Shown: positions 43,739-52,628, numbered from the stretch's first letter. The stretch: DNA of 64,000 nt from Levilactobacillus acidifarinae DSM 19394 = JCM 15949 (GCF_001434835.1 NZ_AZDV01000001.1:1-64000); one strand, 5' to 3'. Notes: generated by a model from the sequence alone, not told the origin. Numbers and translations: made by a program.

Positions 43739-45226
43739 ATGGAAAATGCAGCATACGACGTCATCGTCGTGGGAGCCGCTAACGCGGGCGGTTTTGCCGC
43801 CGGGGCCGCCGCCGAAAAGGGCGCCAAGGTCTTGGTCATCGACAAGAAGGCCAACAGCGAATACCTCTACCGTAACACCATTGCGTCCGTGGACAGCCAC
43901 GCGCAACAACGGGCCGGCGTTAAGATTGACAAACGTGAACTGGTCGAATTTCTCTCGGCCTTCGCACAGGATAACGTTGACCAACAACTTTTGTGGACTT
44001 GGGTGAACCACAGTGGTGAGGCCTTGGATTGGTTGGAAGAAAAGGTCTTAAAGCCCAACGGCGATCACCTTTACGCCACCGGGGACGCCTATTACGAAAC
44101 CTTGATGAACAAGGCCTTTCCGTCCGGCAACGAGATCACGGCCGACGAAAAGGCCTGGGACTGGGGGTGGGGCAAGTACGTGATTGCCACCGACCAAGCC
44201 CTGGGAGTTGAGTTCCAGTACAATACCAAGCTGGAACATCTGCTGACCGACGCTCAGAATCGGGTCATCGGGGTGCAGGTCGAAGATACCGAGACCCACG
44301 CAGTCCGGGAGATTACCGCCAAGCAAGGGGTGATTCTGTGTACCGGGGGGTACGGCGCCAATGAGGCGTTGATGCAAAAGTGGGCCCCGACACTCCTGAA
44401 AAAGAACACCTACACGCAGAGCCCGCGCGACGACGGGTCCGGTCAAGTGGCCGCCCTTGAAGTCGGTGCGGCGCGTGACCTGGAGCCGGCCAGCATCATT
44501 TTCGACAGAGGGGCGGTCCCCGTGGGCACCAACATCGACGACTATTACGTTAAGGACTGGCAGAGTCACCAGTTCGTATTGGGGTCTTACCCGTTACTCA
44601 AGGTCAACCTGCGGGGCGAACGGTTCTTTAACGAAAGCGCGCCCTATCAGTTTGCCATGAATTCGTTGATGCACCAACCGGGACACCTGGAAGTTATGGT
44701 GTGGAACGCCAAGACCATGGATAACCTCAAGCAATTCCACACGTTGGGCTGCTCGCGGTTGGGGTGGCCGGGAATCTTCAGCACCGATGGCGAAAAGAAG
44801 TTGCTACAAGACTACCTTGACAAGGGTTACGTGCAACAGGCCGATAGTATCGCCGAGTTGGCCACCAAGATGCACCTACCGGTCGATCAATTGACCAAAA
44901 CGGTCGCTCACTATAACGACCTCTGCGACGCGGGGAAGGATACCGACTTTGGCAAGGAAGCCTACCGGTTGTTCCCGGTCGACGAAGGACCGTACTACGC
45001 GGTGACCCTGGGTGGTATTTTATTGGCCACCCTAGATGGGTTGCACGTCAATTCGCAGATGCAAGTCCTCGACCAACACGAAGCCCCGATCGCCGGGTTG
45101 TATGCCGCTGGTAACTGTGCCGGTGGCTTCTTCTGGGGCGCCTATCCCGACCGGGTGCCCGGATTGACCGCCAGTCATGCGGTGACCTTTGGCCGGTTAG
45201 CGGGCCAGTGTGTCGTCGACGCTTAA
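43739..45226 (+). CDS. FAD-binding flavoprotein, fumarate-reductase/ketosteroid-dehydrogenase family
   Basis: The 495-aa cytosolic flavoprotein has AAGGAG 9 nt before the ATG. The N-terminal FAD motif is VVGAANAGGFAAGAAAEKGA, a GxGxxG variant with Ala in the second position; GVILCTGGYGANEALM and the C-terminal GLYAAGNCAGGFFWGAYPD close the FAD site. It lacks an FMN-binding domain, haem-binding Cys motifs and a signal peptide. Relatives reduce C=C bonds of unsaturated acids (fumarate, urocanate, hydroxycinnamates). The divergent LysR suggests induction by such a compound, giving the cell an electron sink. Confidence 0.85.
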   Translation: MENAAYDVIVVGAANAGGFAAGAAAEKGAKVLVIDKKANSEYLYRNTIASVDSHAQQRAGVKIDKRELVEFLSAFAQDNVDQQLLWTWVNHSGEALDWLEEKVLKPNGDHLYATGDAYYETLMNKAFPSGNEITADEKAWDWGWGKYVIATDQALGVEFQYNTKLEHLLTDAQNRVIGVQVEDTETHAVREITAKQGVILCTGGYGANEALMQKWAPTLLKKNTYTQSPRDDGSGQVAALEVGAARDLEPASIIFDRGAVPVGTNIDDYYVKDWQSHQFVLGSYPLLKVNLRGERFFNESAPYQFAMNSLMHQPGHLEVMVWNAKTMDNLKQFHTLGCSRLGWPGIFSTDGEKKLLQDYLDKGYVQQADSIAELATKMHLPVDQLTKTVAHYNDLCDAGKDTDFGKEAYRLFPVDEGPYYAVTLGGILLATLDGLHVNSQMQVLDQHEAPIAGLYAAGNCAGGFFWGAYPDRVPGLTASHAVTFGRLAGQCVVDA

Positions 45227-45237
45227 ACTCAGTTAAA

Positions 45238-45285
45238 AAAAGGCGCAATGCCCGATCTCAGTTACGGATCAGGCGTTGCGCCTTT
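45238..45285. terminator. Bidirectional intrinsic terminator
   Basis: AAAGGCGCAA pairs with TTGCGCCTTT with inner pairing GATC/GATC, between the flavoprotein gene and the convergent permease gene. Confidence 0.75.
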
Positions 45286-45299
45286 AGTGTCTATAATAA

Positions 45300-46625
45300 T
45301 TAGTCGGTCGTTCGGCGGTGTTTTTGGTGCCAGAAGTAGACCGGCAGTCCCAGCGACGTCAGCACCAGGCCGGTCACGGCTAAGCCCGTTTCGGTGATCA
45401 GGGTGGTGACTAGGATAAAAATCCCACCCACTAAGGCAATCAGGGGAATCACGGGGTAACCGGGGACCCGGTACGGCCGGACCATCTCGGGTTCGCGGTG
45501 GCGGAGCTTAAAGACGGCCAGAAAAATCAAACAGTTGAAGACCCACATCACGAAGACCAGCATATCGGTCAACAGATCGAAGCTCCCCAAAAACATCATG
45601 ATCAGGGCAATCCCCAGCTGGACCAGCCCCGCAAAGTAGGGCACATAAGTCCGGCGGGACAACCGGTGAAAGTACGTTGAGAACGGCAGACTGTCTTCTT
45701 CGGCCATGGCAAACGGGACCCGCATCCCGGTCATGGTATAGCCGTTGATGGCCCCGTAGACCGAGATCAGGATACCGATGGTGACCAATTTCCCGCCCAT
45801 TTGACCGAATAGTCGCATGGCGGCGTCGGCGGCCGAGTTCTGGTTACCGGCAATCAGGTCGATCGGGAGGGTACGCAGAACCACTAAGTTAACGAGGGTG
45901 TAGACGACGGTAATCGCCGCTAATCCTAAGACGATGGCGCGGGGCAGGTCGCGTTCGGGTTTCTTCATTTCCCCGGCGATGTTACCGATGTTGATCCACC
46001 CGTCGTAAGCGAACATCGTCGCCAGTAAGCTCGACGCAAAGGCTTGCCCCCAGTTGAGGTGATCCCCGGTCGCGATGGGCCACAGGGGGATCGGCGTGTT
46101 GGCCGGCGCCATTAAGCCGAAAATCACGATGATGGCGATGGGGATTAATTTGAACACCAACGCCACGGATTGTAACCGGCCCGCGGCCCTGGCTCCCAGG
46201 AAGTTGATGGCGGTAATGCTCCCCCCACAAAGAATGGCGATGGGGAGTTGCCAGCCAGTGGCCAGGTGGAACAGGGCGATGAACTGCGTCCCAAACACGA
46301 TGGATAACGCGGCGATGTTGGCGGGGTAGTAGACCAGAATTTGGGCCCAGCCCATCAAAAAGCCCACGGGCTTGCCGTAGGCGTATTCCAGGTAGCGCAT
46401 GGCCCCACCGGTCTTGGGGATGGCCGCGGCTAATTCGGCACTGGTCAAACCGGCGCAGATGGTTAGCAGCCCGCCGAGGACCCAGGCCAGCAACGTCATG
46501 TTGGCGGAATGGTTGGCCGCCACCACGCTAGCAGTCTTGAAGAAGACCCCACCCCCGATGACCGTGCCCATCACGGTCGCCAGGGCGGTAAACGTTCCAA
46601 TTTCGCGGCGTAGCGCCTTTGCCAA
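45300..46625 (-). CDS. APC-family amino acid permease
   Basis: The 441-aa transporter starts at TTG 46625 after AGAGGC. REIGTFTALATVMGTVIGGG is the APC signature in the first span, followed by about 12 hydrophobic segments and AAAIPKTGGAMRYLEYAYGKPVGF. It resembles the LAT/SteT branch (serine/threonine or related exchangers). TATAAT lies upstream on the minus strand (near 46667-46672). The substrate cannot be fixed. Confidence 0.9.
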   Translation of the reverse strand: MAKALRREIGTFTALATVMGTVIGGGVFFKTASVVAANHSANMTLLAWVLGGLLTICAGLTSAELAAAIPKTGGAMRYLEYAYGKPVGFLMGWAQILVYYPANIAALSIVFGTQFIALFHLATGWQLPIAILCGGSITAINFLGARAAGRLQSVALVFKLIPIAIIVIFGLMAPANTPIPLWPIATGDHLNWGQAFASSLLATMFAYDGWINIGNIAGEMKKPERDLPRAIVLGLAAITVVYTLVNLVVLRTLPIDLIAGNQNSAADAAMRLFGQMGGKLVTIGILISVYGAINGYTMTGMRVPFAMAEEDSLPFSTYFHRLSRRTYVPYFAGLVQLGIALIMMFLGSFDLLTDMLVFVMWVFNCLIFLAVFKLRHREPEMVRPYRVPGYPVIPLIALVGGIFILVTTLITETGLAVTGLVLTSLGLPVYFWHQKHRRTTD

Positions 46626-46747
46626 AATACGATGCCTCTTTTCTCTAAAATGACTGATTTAACCATTATAGCACGGAATTTCGACCGTTGGCTCCCGAAA
46701 TCATCAACGGGTGCAATGTAACCGGATACAAACCAGTTGTGATAATG

Positions 46748-46803
46748 GGGACTGACCTTGCGGGGCCGTGGCTCGGAGGAAAGCCACCTCCGGACCAGTC
46801 GGT
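46748..46803 (-). other. Hairpin region with competing stems
   Basis: GACTG/CAGTC encloses GTGGCT/AGCCAC, while the loop CGGAGG can instead pair with CCTCCG that overlaps the second arm. The two inner stems exclude each other. It lies in the 46626-46879 gap between the permease start and the gntP terminator; no gene is seen there. Confidence 0.35.
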
Positions 46804-46823
46804 AACGAGTTTTAGACGACTTA

Positions 46824-46852
46824 AAAAGGACGCGGCCGGGGAGCCGCGTCCT
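46824..46852 (-). terminator. Intrinsic terminator after gntP
   Basis: On the minus strand AGGACGCGGC pairs with GCCGCGTCCT and is followed by TTTTT, 28 bp after the gntP stop. Confidence 0.75.
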
Positions 46853-46879
46853 GAAATATGGGTTAAGTTGGGAGGTCGA

Positions 46880-48238
46880 CTAGTGAACGACCAAGCTCAG
46901 TAGTAGGACAATCACGATCCCGACCACCGAGATGACCGTTTCTAGCACGGTCCAGATGCTCAGCGTTTGTTTGACCGATAAATCGAAGTATTCCTTGAAC
47001 ATCCAGAACCCGGCATCGTTCACGTGCGAGGCCGCTAAGGACCCCGCTCCGATGGCCAGGACCATCAGTGCTGGTGCGACACCGGCTTGGGCCATCAACG
47101 GCGCCACGATACCGGCGGCGGTCAGGGCAGCCACGGTCGCAGACCCTAAGGCCACCCGGAGCACCACGGCCACTAACCAACCTAATAGGAGGGGTGACAT
47201 GTTGGAGTTAACGAAGATTTTGGCCACTTCTTGGCCGACCCCACCGTCAATTAAGACCTGTTTGAAGGCCCCACCACCCCCGATGACCAGGAGCAGCATC
47301 GCGATGGATTTGACGGCATCTTCCAGGGTTTGCATGATGTCGGCCGTTTTCCGGTTACGCCGCCAGCCCATGGTGAACATGGCCACTAACAGTGAGATCA
47401 GCATAGCCATGGCGGGATCCCCAATCAGGGCCACAATCTGGTCGAGCATGGTGGCGTTCTTGGTCGGGGTCGCGCCGCCGTTAACGGTCATCTTGTAGAT
47501 GGTGGTAATCGCCATTAAGATGACGGGGAAGAGCGACGTTAGGACGGACAGGCCGAAGCTGGGAGCGTCTTCCGGCTTAATGGTTTTGACCTCACCTAGT
47601 GAAGAGAGGTTCCCTTTACGCTCAAAAGCACTCGGGGCAAACTTGCGGGCAAGCTTGGTGAAAACTGGCCCGGCAATGATCGCCGCCGGAATCGCGACGA
47701 TTAACCCCAGTAACAGTATTTCCCCGTCGTTGGCCTTTAAGACCGCGGCAATGGCGACCGGGGCCGGGTGTGGTGGTAAGAACCCGTGGGTCACGGATAG
47801 GGCGGCGGCCATCGGAATCCCTAAGTAGAGAATTGGAACGTTGGCTTCCAGTGCAATGGCGAAGACGATCGGAATCAATAACACCAACCCGACTTCGAAG
47901 AAGAGGGCGATCCCGATGATAAAGGACGCAAGCATAATGGCCACTTGGAGCCGTTGTTTACCGAATTTGTCAATTAAGGTCGTGGCAATCACGTTAGCCC
48001 CACCGGCGTCGGCCACTAAGCGACCCAGCATGGCACCGAACCCGAAGACCAGGGAGAGTTCTCCCAATTGGCTTCCAATCCCGGCTTCAATGGTGACCAT
48101 GATCTTGGTCAGGTTCATGCCCAGCAGTAGCGCGGTCAGGACGGACGTCATAATCAGTGAGACGAACGTGTTGATCTTGAAACGAATAATGAGGACTAAT
48201 AGAAAGATGACCCCAATTACAAGTGCAATTAATTCCAT
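46880..48238 (-). CDS. gntP: Gluconate permease, GntP family
   Basis: The 452-aa carrier has about 12-14 membrane segments (ALVIGVIFLLVLIIRFKINT, FVSLIMTSVLTALLLGMNLT) and the family blocks VFGFGAMLGRLVADAGGANVIA, FFEVGLVLLIPIVF and HGFLPPHPAPVAIA. It imports gluconate with protons. gntK lies 175 bp upstream on the same strand with a terminator in between, so gntP expression is partly separate. A paralogue starts at 63804. Confidence 0.93.
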   Translation of the reverse strand: MELIALVIGVIFLLVLIIRFKINTFVSLIMTSVLTALLLGMNLTKIMVTIEAGIGSQLGELSLVFGFGAMLGRLVADAGGANVIATTLIDKFGKQRLQVAIMLASFIIGIALFFEVGLVLLIPIVFAIALEANVPILYLGIPMAAALSVTHGFLPPHPAPVAIAAVLKANDGEILLLGLIVAIPAAIIAGPVFTKLARKFAPSAFERKGNLSSLGEVKTIKPEDAPSFGLSVLTSLFPVILMAITTIYKMTVNGGATPTKNATMLDQIVALIGDPAMAMLISLLVAMFTMGWRRNRKTADIMQTLEDAVKSIAMLLLVIGGGGAFKQVLIDGGVGQEVAKIFVNSNMSPLLLGWLVAVVLRVALGSATVAALTAAGIVAPLMAQAGVAPALMVLAIGAGSLAASHVNDAGFWMFKEYFDLSVKQTLSIWTVLETVISVVGIVIVLLLSLVVH

Positions 48239-48344
48239 AAGAAGTAAGCCCTTTCATCTTAGATATTTTAAAAAGCTAGCACCCCTATACTAGCTTTCCG
48301 TTGAGCAGTTCATATTATACTTGATGGCACACAATTTGTATATT

Positions 48345-48393
48345 AAAGAACCTTCTTAACTTTCACAAAAGTAGCAGTTAAGAAGGTTCTTTT
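48345..48393 (-). terminator. Intrinsic terminator between gntK and gntP
   Basis: AAAGAACCTTCTTAACT pairs with AGTTAAGAAGGTTCTTTT across a 14-nt loop. It follows gntK by 20 bp. Confidence 0.85.
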
Positions 48394-48413
48394 CAGAAAC
48401 TATTGAGATTGGG

Positions 48414-49967
48414 TTATTTCTTTTGCGTGGTTTGTTGCGGGTGTTTCCGTTGGAATTCGGCAATGTTCTTGTATTCGGATTGTAATTGCCGACTTAACCG
48501 GATGTAAATTGGCACTAAGGTCCGGTAAGCTTCGAACGTGTCCGGGTTCGGGTGGTGGACGTTAGCCACCCCGATAAAGTTCTTGACCTGAGCCAAGTCG
48601 TCGATCAACCCTAACGAGTACATCCCCAACGTTGCGGCCCCTAAGGCCGTACCTTCGGGACTTTCGGGAATCGTCACGTCTTGTTCGAAGATGTCAGCTA
48701 ACATTTGGCGCCAAAGCGCGGAGCGGGCGAACCCACCAGTTGCTTGGATGCTGGATGGCTTGCCGACCACTTCTTCTAAGGCCAACATCACGGTGTAAAG
48801 GTTGTAGACGATTCCTTCCAACGCAGCGCGGACCATGTGGGCCCGGGAGTGCGTCCGCGTCAGGCCAAAGAAGGAGCCCCGAGCGTTGGCGTCCCAGATA
48901 GGCGCCCGTTCGCCACCCAAGAAGGGGTGGAAGATCAAGCCGTCGGAACCGGCTGGAATCTTGGACGCGATTTCGGTCAGCAGGTCGTAAGAGTCGACCT
49001 TCATTTGTTCGGCCGTAATCTTTTCGGGGGCGAAGAGTTGATCCCGGACCCAACGGAAGACGATCCCCCCGTTGTTGACCGGTCCACCGACGACCCAACG
49101 GCCTTCGGAAAGGTAGTAACAGAAGACCCGGCCCTTAGGGTCAATCTTCGGCTTGTCGGTCACGACCCGCACGGCACCGGACGTTCCGATGGTGACGGCC
49201 ACGACACCGGGATCGATGGCGTCGACCCCGAGGTTAGCCAACGGACCGTCGGAAGCACCCATGACAAACGGCGTGTTGGGATCCATCCCGATGACGCCGG
49301 CGTAGTCGGCCTTCATGCCGGAGATTTGATCCGTGGTGTCGACTAACTTAGGCAGTTGGTCGCGCGTAATGCCGGCCACCTGTAAGGCTTGGTCGTCCCA
49401 GTCCATCTTGAAGATGTTGAATAGCCCCGTGGCGTTAGCGATGGAGTAATCTTCTTGTAAGACGCCGAACAGCTTGTAGATCACGTATTCCTTGATGCCG
49501 ACGAACCACCGTGCCTGTTTGAACAGATCGGGTTGTTCGTTTCGCAACCAAATTAACTTGCTGAGTGGCGTCATGGGATGAATTGGCGTCCCCGTCTTTT
49601 CGTATAGTTGTTTCCCCACACCGTTTTCTTTGAGTTCATCGGCGTATTGAACGGCCCGGTTGTCGGCCCAGGTGATGGCCCGCGTCAACGGTTGGTGGTT
49701 TTCATCCAATAAAATCAAACTGTGCATGGCAGCGGAGAAGGAAACCCCGTGCAGGGTGCCGTTCTTTAAGTCCGCCTTGCGCATGACCGTGGTGAGGCCG
49801 TCGATAATTGCGGAGAAGATTTCTTCTGGGTCTTCTTCCGCCATATCGGGAACATCTTGATAGAGGGGATACAGGTTATTGGAATAGCCTTGCATCTTAC
49901 CATCGGTGTCATATAGTACCGTCTTAACACTGGTCGTTCCAATGTCGACGCCAATCATGTAGTCCAT
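48414..49967 (-). CDS. gntK: Gluconokinase, FGGY family
   Basis: The 517-aa kinase phosphorylates gluconate to 6-phosphogluconate, entering the phosphoketolase pathway. ATG 49967 follows AAAGGAAG by 8 nt; longer frames reach 50048 without a site. MIGVDIGTTSVKTVLYDTDG is the N-terminal phosphate-1 motif, ITWADNRA a substrate loop, GASDGPLANLGV and TIGTSGAVRV the FGGY adenosine-side motifs, and FHPFLGGERAPIWDANARGS the C-terminal signature. It has its own promoter 235 bp upstream with a cre site in the leader. Confidence 0.95.
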   Translation of the reverse strand: MDYMIGVDIGTTSVKTVLYDTDGKMQGYSNNLYPLYQDVPDMAEEDPEEIFSAIIDGLTTVMRKADLKNGTLHGVSFSAAMHSLILLDENHQPLTRAITWADNRAVQYADELKENGVGKQLYEKTGTPIHPMTPLSKLIWLRNEQPDLFKQARWFVGIKEYVIYKLFGVLQEDYSIANATGLFNIFKMDWDDQALQVAGITRDQLPKLVDTTDQISGMKADYAGVIGMDPNTPFVMGASDGPLANLGVDAIDPGVVAVTIGTSGAVRVVTDKPKIDPKGRVFCYYLSEGRWVVGGPVNNGGIVFRWVRDQLFAPEKITAEQMKVDSYDLLTEIASKIPAGSDGLIFHPFLGGERAPIWDANARGSFFGLTRTHSRAHMVRAALEGIVYNLYTVMLALEEVVGKPSSIQATGGFARSALWRQMLADIFEQDVTIPESPEGTALGAATLGMYSLGLIDDLAQVKNFIGVANVHHPNPDTFEAYRTLVPIYIRLSRQLQSEYKNIAEFQRKHPQQTTQKK

Positions 49968-50082
49968 AAAACTCTTCCTTTCGTGGTAACTCGTTGAAGT
50001 CACAAGCGTTGTTACTTTAGTTAATGTTTGCGCCGAGTGAAAAATCACCGGCCCGCCGTCGAAAACCCGGGAAACACCAGCA

Positions 50083-50096
50083 AGAAAACGTTATCA
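50083..50096 (-). promoter_or_regulatory. cre site in the gntK leader
   Basis: AGAAAACGTTATCA matches 13 of 14 positions of the CcpA consensus. It lies about 100 bp downstream of the gntK transcript start, fitting a roadblock mode of catabolite repression. Confidence 0.65.
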
Positions 50097-50201
50097 TGGA
50101 TAGCGTACTGGGTCGCTTAGCGAAAAGCAAGCGTTATCCCTTCGTTTAACCTGGCTTAAGTGCCATTTTAGACAAAGAGGCCCCCGAAGGCAACGCTGTT
50201 T

Positions 50202-50230
50202 ATTATATGTAAAAAAGTTTCACTTTTCAA
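50202..50230 (-). promoter_or_regulatory. gntK promoter with RpiR-type operator in the spacer
   Basis: On the minus strand TTGAAA (50230-50225) and TATAAT (50207-50202) are 17 bp apart. The spacer contains GTGAAACTTTTTTAC, and its complement core AAAAAAGTTTCA recurs between the promoter boxes of the second gluconate permease at 63711-63722. Confidence 0.75.
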
Positions 50231-50238
50231 GTAGGATG

Positions 50239-50255
50239 TTGTAAAATATTTACAA
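50239..50255 (+). promoter_or_regulatory. Palindromic operator upstream of the RpiR gene
   Basis: TTGTAAA-ATA-TTTACAA is an inverted repeat with perfect 7-bp arms, 25 bp before the regulator start. It may mediate autoregulation and lies directly behind the gntK promoter. Confidence 0.55.
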
Positions 50256-50280
50256 AAAGATTTTTAAACGAAGAAGGGTG

Positions 50281-51150
50281 ATGGTGGTTATCGCACGTTC
50301 AGCATTGGGTAAGCTTCGCGGTAAGTATGACAGCTTGTCTACCACAGAAAAAAGGATTGCACAGCTGGCGCTCAACAGTCCGTCGACGGTCAGTGAGATG
50401 ACCATCCGGGAACTGGCGAGTGCGGCGGGCGCGTCGACCGCGTCAATCTCGCGGTTCGTCAAACGATTGGGGTACGCCAACTACCGGGAATTTACCATGG
50501 AGCTGGCGCACGTGGTCGTAGTCGACGCCCAGGAAGGCGCTAAACTATTCAAGGAATTGGGTGAAGGGGACTCGTTGGGCGTGATTGCCAACAAGGTTTT
50601 TCACTCATCCATGGCTTCCTTAGAAGCTACCAACGATGCGTTGAGTGAAAACGACATCGCCCGGGCGGTGCTTAAGTTGATCAACGCCGGGACCGTCAAC
50701 TTCTTCGGCCTGGGCGGGTCATCGATCGCCGCTTTGGACGGCTACCATAAGTTCGTGCGGACCTCGTTGAACGTGGCCTACCACCCCGACTACGATATTC
50801 AGCTGATGCAGGCGGCTAAGTTGACCGCTGACGATTGTGCCGTGGTGATCTCACACTCCGGCAAAAACTACGAAACCATTCAAATCGTCAAGGAATTAAA
50901 GGCTAACCACGTGCCCATCATCGGAATCACCAGCTACAGTGGGTCACCATTAGCCCGAGCGGCCACGGTAACCTTGTTGTCGTTGACCGACGAGATCAAG
51001 TACCGTTCCGAGGGGATGTATTCGTTGATTTCGCAAATTGCCATCCTGGATAGCCTGTTTATGATGACGGTTCTGCGCAGCTCATCTCGAACGCAACCCG
51101 TCCTGATGCACGTTCGGGACGTGATTGAACGAACCCGTGAAGAACCTTAA
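50281..51150 (+). CDS. RpiR-family regulator (probable gluconate regulator)
   Basis: The ~289-aa regulator has an N-terminal HTH_6 domain (YDSLSTTEKRIAQLALNSPS, RELASAAGASTASISRFVKR) and a C-terminal SIS sugar-phosphate-binding domain (GTVNFFGLGGSSIAALDGYH, VVISHSGKNYETIQIVKELK). GntR-equivalent RpiR proteins control gluconate genes in lactobacilli and sense 6-phosphogluconate; the divergent gntK supports that role. The start is uncertain among GTG 50278, ATG 50281 and GTG 50284 because AAGAAGGG is close. Confidence 0.88.
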   Translation: MVVIARSALGKLRGKYDSLSTTEKRIAQLALNSPSTVSEMTIRELASAAGASTASISRFVKRLGYANYREFTMELAHVVVVDAQEGAKLFKELGEGDSLGVIANKVFHSSMASLEATNDALSENDIARAVLKLINAGTVNFFGLGGSSIAALDGYHKFVRTSLNVAYHPDYDIQLMQAAKLTADDCAVVISHSGKNYETIQIVKELKANHVPIIGITSYSGSPLARAATVTLLSLTDEIKYRSEGMYSLISQIAILDSLFMMTVLRSSSRTQPVLMHVRDVIERTREEP

Positions 51151-51193
51151 GGTTGTCATGGTATAATAGTCCAAAAGCGTGACGCGAGGATCG

Positions 51194-51970
51194 GTGACAA
51201 CGGTGAAACGACAGGATTATCAACCAATTTATGAAAAACGCCGCCGACGTCAGCGACGTTGGCGCCGGCTGGGTGCCTTGGTCCTAACCTTAGTGGTCGT
51301 GGGCCTGGGCATCTGGGGCTGGCGCACCTGGCAGAGTTACCAGCAGGCCCGCCTGGCACGTTACCCGATTCACGGGGTGACCATCAACCAGGATAGCGGG
51401 TATCTGGATTTTCAACAATTGGCGAAAAACAATCAGTTTGTGTACATCCAGGCGACTTCCGGGGCGACTTATAGCGATAATGATTTTAGCAATAATTATT
51501 CGCGGGCCCAGGGCGCCGAGATTAAGGTCGGGGTCGTGCACACGTTTAGTTTTTCCACGTCGGCTTCACGACAGTTACACCACTTCAATCAGACGGTTGG
51601 CCGGCAGACCGGGACGTTACCGATCATGGTCGCGGTTAGTTACTACGATCAGTACAACAGCAGTAACCAAGATATGGCGGCGCAGGGACAGAAGTTAAAG
51701 AAAATCGTCACCGCGTTAGAAACGACTTACCAGCAAGGCGTAGTCATCTACGCCAACAAGACGGTCCTGACGCAGTTTGTCCGACCGGTCTTGCCAAATC
51801 AAGACGAATGGATGGCTGACGGGCACCTGGGCCACTATGACTCGCCGGTGCAATTAATCGAGTACAACGCGAGTGGTAAGCTCAGTCAAAACGGCCAGTC
51901 GCAGGCGGTCGGTTTCACGGTCTTTAACGGGACGCAGCGCCAATGGACGAAGTTTAGTCAGCAAAATTAA
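51194..51970 (+). CDS. Membrane-anchored GH25-like protein with degenerate catalytic motifs
   Basis: The 258-aa protein (GTG 51194 after GAGGA) has a very basic start (YEKRRRRQRRWRRLG), one membrane span (LVLTLVVVGLGIWGW), and an extracellular GH25 lysozyme fold: YPIHGVTINQDSGYLDFQQL, FVYIQATSGATYSDNDFSNN, VGVVHTFSF and EYNASGKL. GH25 enzymes need Asp in GVDVS and the DVE pair. Here these are GVTIN and IMVAVSYYD, so all the usual acids are missing. It may bind peptidoglycan without cutting it. A TATAAT at 51162-51167 precedes it. Confidence 0.78.
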   Translation: MTTVKRQDYQPIYEKRRRRQRRWRRLGALVLTLVVVGLGIWGWRTWQSYQQARLARYPIHGVTINQDSGYLDFQQLAKNNQFVYIQATSGATYSDNDFSNNYSRAQGAEIKVGVVHTFSFSTSASRQLHHFNQTVGRQTGTLPIMVAVSYYDQYNSSNQDMAAQGQKLKKIVTALETTYQQGVVIYANKTVLTQFVRPVLPNQDEWMADGHLGHYDSPVQLIEYNASGKLSQNGQSQAVGFTVFNGTQRQWTKFSQQN

Positions 51971-51980
51971 GGAACAGGTC

Positions 51981-52017
51981 ACGTGTCCGGAACGAAAGCT
52001 CCGGACACGTTTTTTGT
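51981..52017 (+). terminator. Intrinsic terminator after the GH25-like gene
   Basis: ACGTGTCCGGA pairs with TCCGGACACGT around ACGAAAGC and is followed by T6. Confidence 0.9.
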
Positions 52018-52063
52018 CCCGGTAATTTTCACCGGACGGTCGCCGATTAACCGGCGCTAAACC

Positions 52064-52092
52064 AAAAAGCCCGGAAGTTAAGTTCCGGGCTT
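52064..52092 (-). terminator. Intrinsic terminator after the DUF4828 gene
   Basis: On the minus strand AAGCCCGGAA pairs with TTCCGGGCTT and is followed by a T run, 8 bp after the stop. Confidence 0.8.
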
Positions 52093-52100
52093 GCGCTGGT

Positions 52101-52481
52101 TTAGTTGGTTGAAGTTGGCCCGTCGGCGGGATGAACTGTGTAGGTACAATCATCGGCTTCATCAAAAAATGAAATGGGCTGTTGTTCGTTGGCGTGAATC
52201 ACCAGGTGATACCCAAACTTGTCTTGGAACGTCAGCTGATGGTCGTTTAGTTCTTGAACCCGAACCTCCAGCGAACGCCCATCGATGTGGACATCCAAAT
52301 TCGGGCTGATCTCTAACCGGTGGTGCCGTTGATTGTGCGGATCCACGAACTGCCAGGTTCCCGCGTAGAAGAGCGGGGAGTCGTGACTCGACTGGCCCTG
52401 TTGTTTTTTACGCAACGAAAAGCCGCCGGTCAGCCCGGCTAGTAGTGAAATTCCAAACAACGCCAGTTCTCGACCTTTCAC
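52101..52481 (-). CDS. DUF4828-like exported or membrane-attached small protein
   Basis: The 126-aa protein has a hydrophobic N-terminal segment (LALFGISLLAGLTGGF) that could be an anchor or signal. The rest is a small beta-rich domain: FYAGTWQFVDPHNQRHHRLE, SPNLDVHIDGRSL, LTFQDKFGYHLVI and PISFFDEADDCTYTV. I recognise this as the DUF4828 pattern of lactobacilli, with no known function. AAAGGAGGG precedes the start at 52481. It is divergent from the Gfo/Idh gene. Confidence 0.75.
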   Translation of the reverse strand: MKGRELALFGISLLAGLTGGFSLRKKQQGQSSHDSPLFYAGTWQFVDPHNQRHHRLEISPNLDVHIDGRSLEVRVQELNDHQLTFQDKFGYHLVIHANEQQPISFFDEADDCTYTVHPADGPTSTN

Positions 52482-52628
52482 CGATAATCCCTCCTTTGAC
52501 TTTATTAGCTGTCTTCAATATAACATTTTTTAAGAAAGAAGCCACGCAAAACCCCGCCAACTCCTGAGCATTTTTAGAAAAATATAAGGTGGTTGCTATG
52601 CCTATTCGGCGGGGACTGTTAGAATAAG

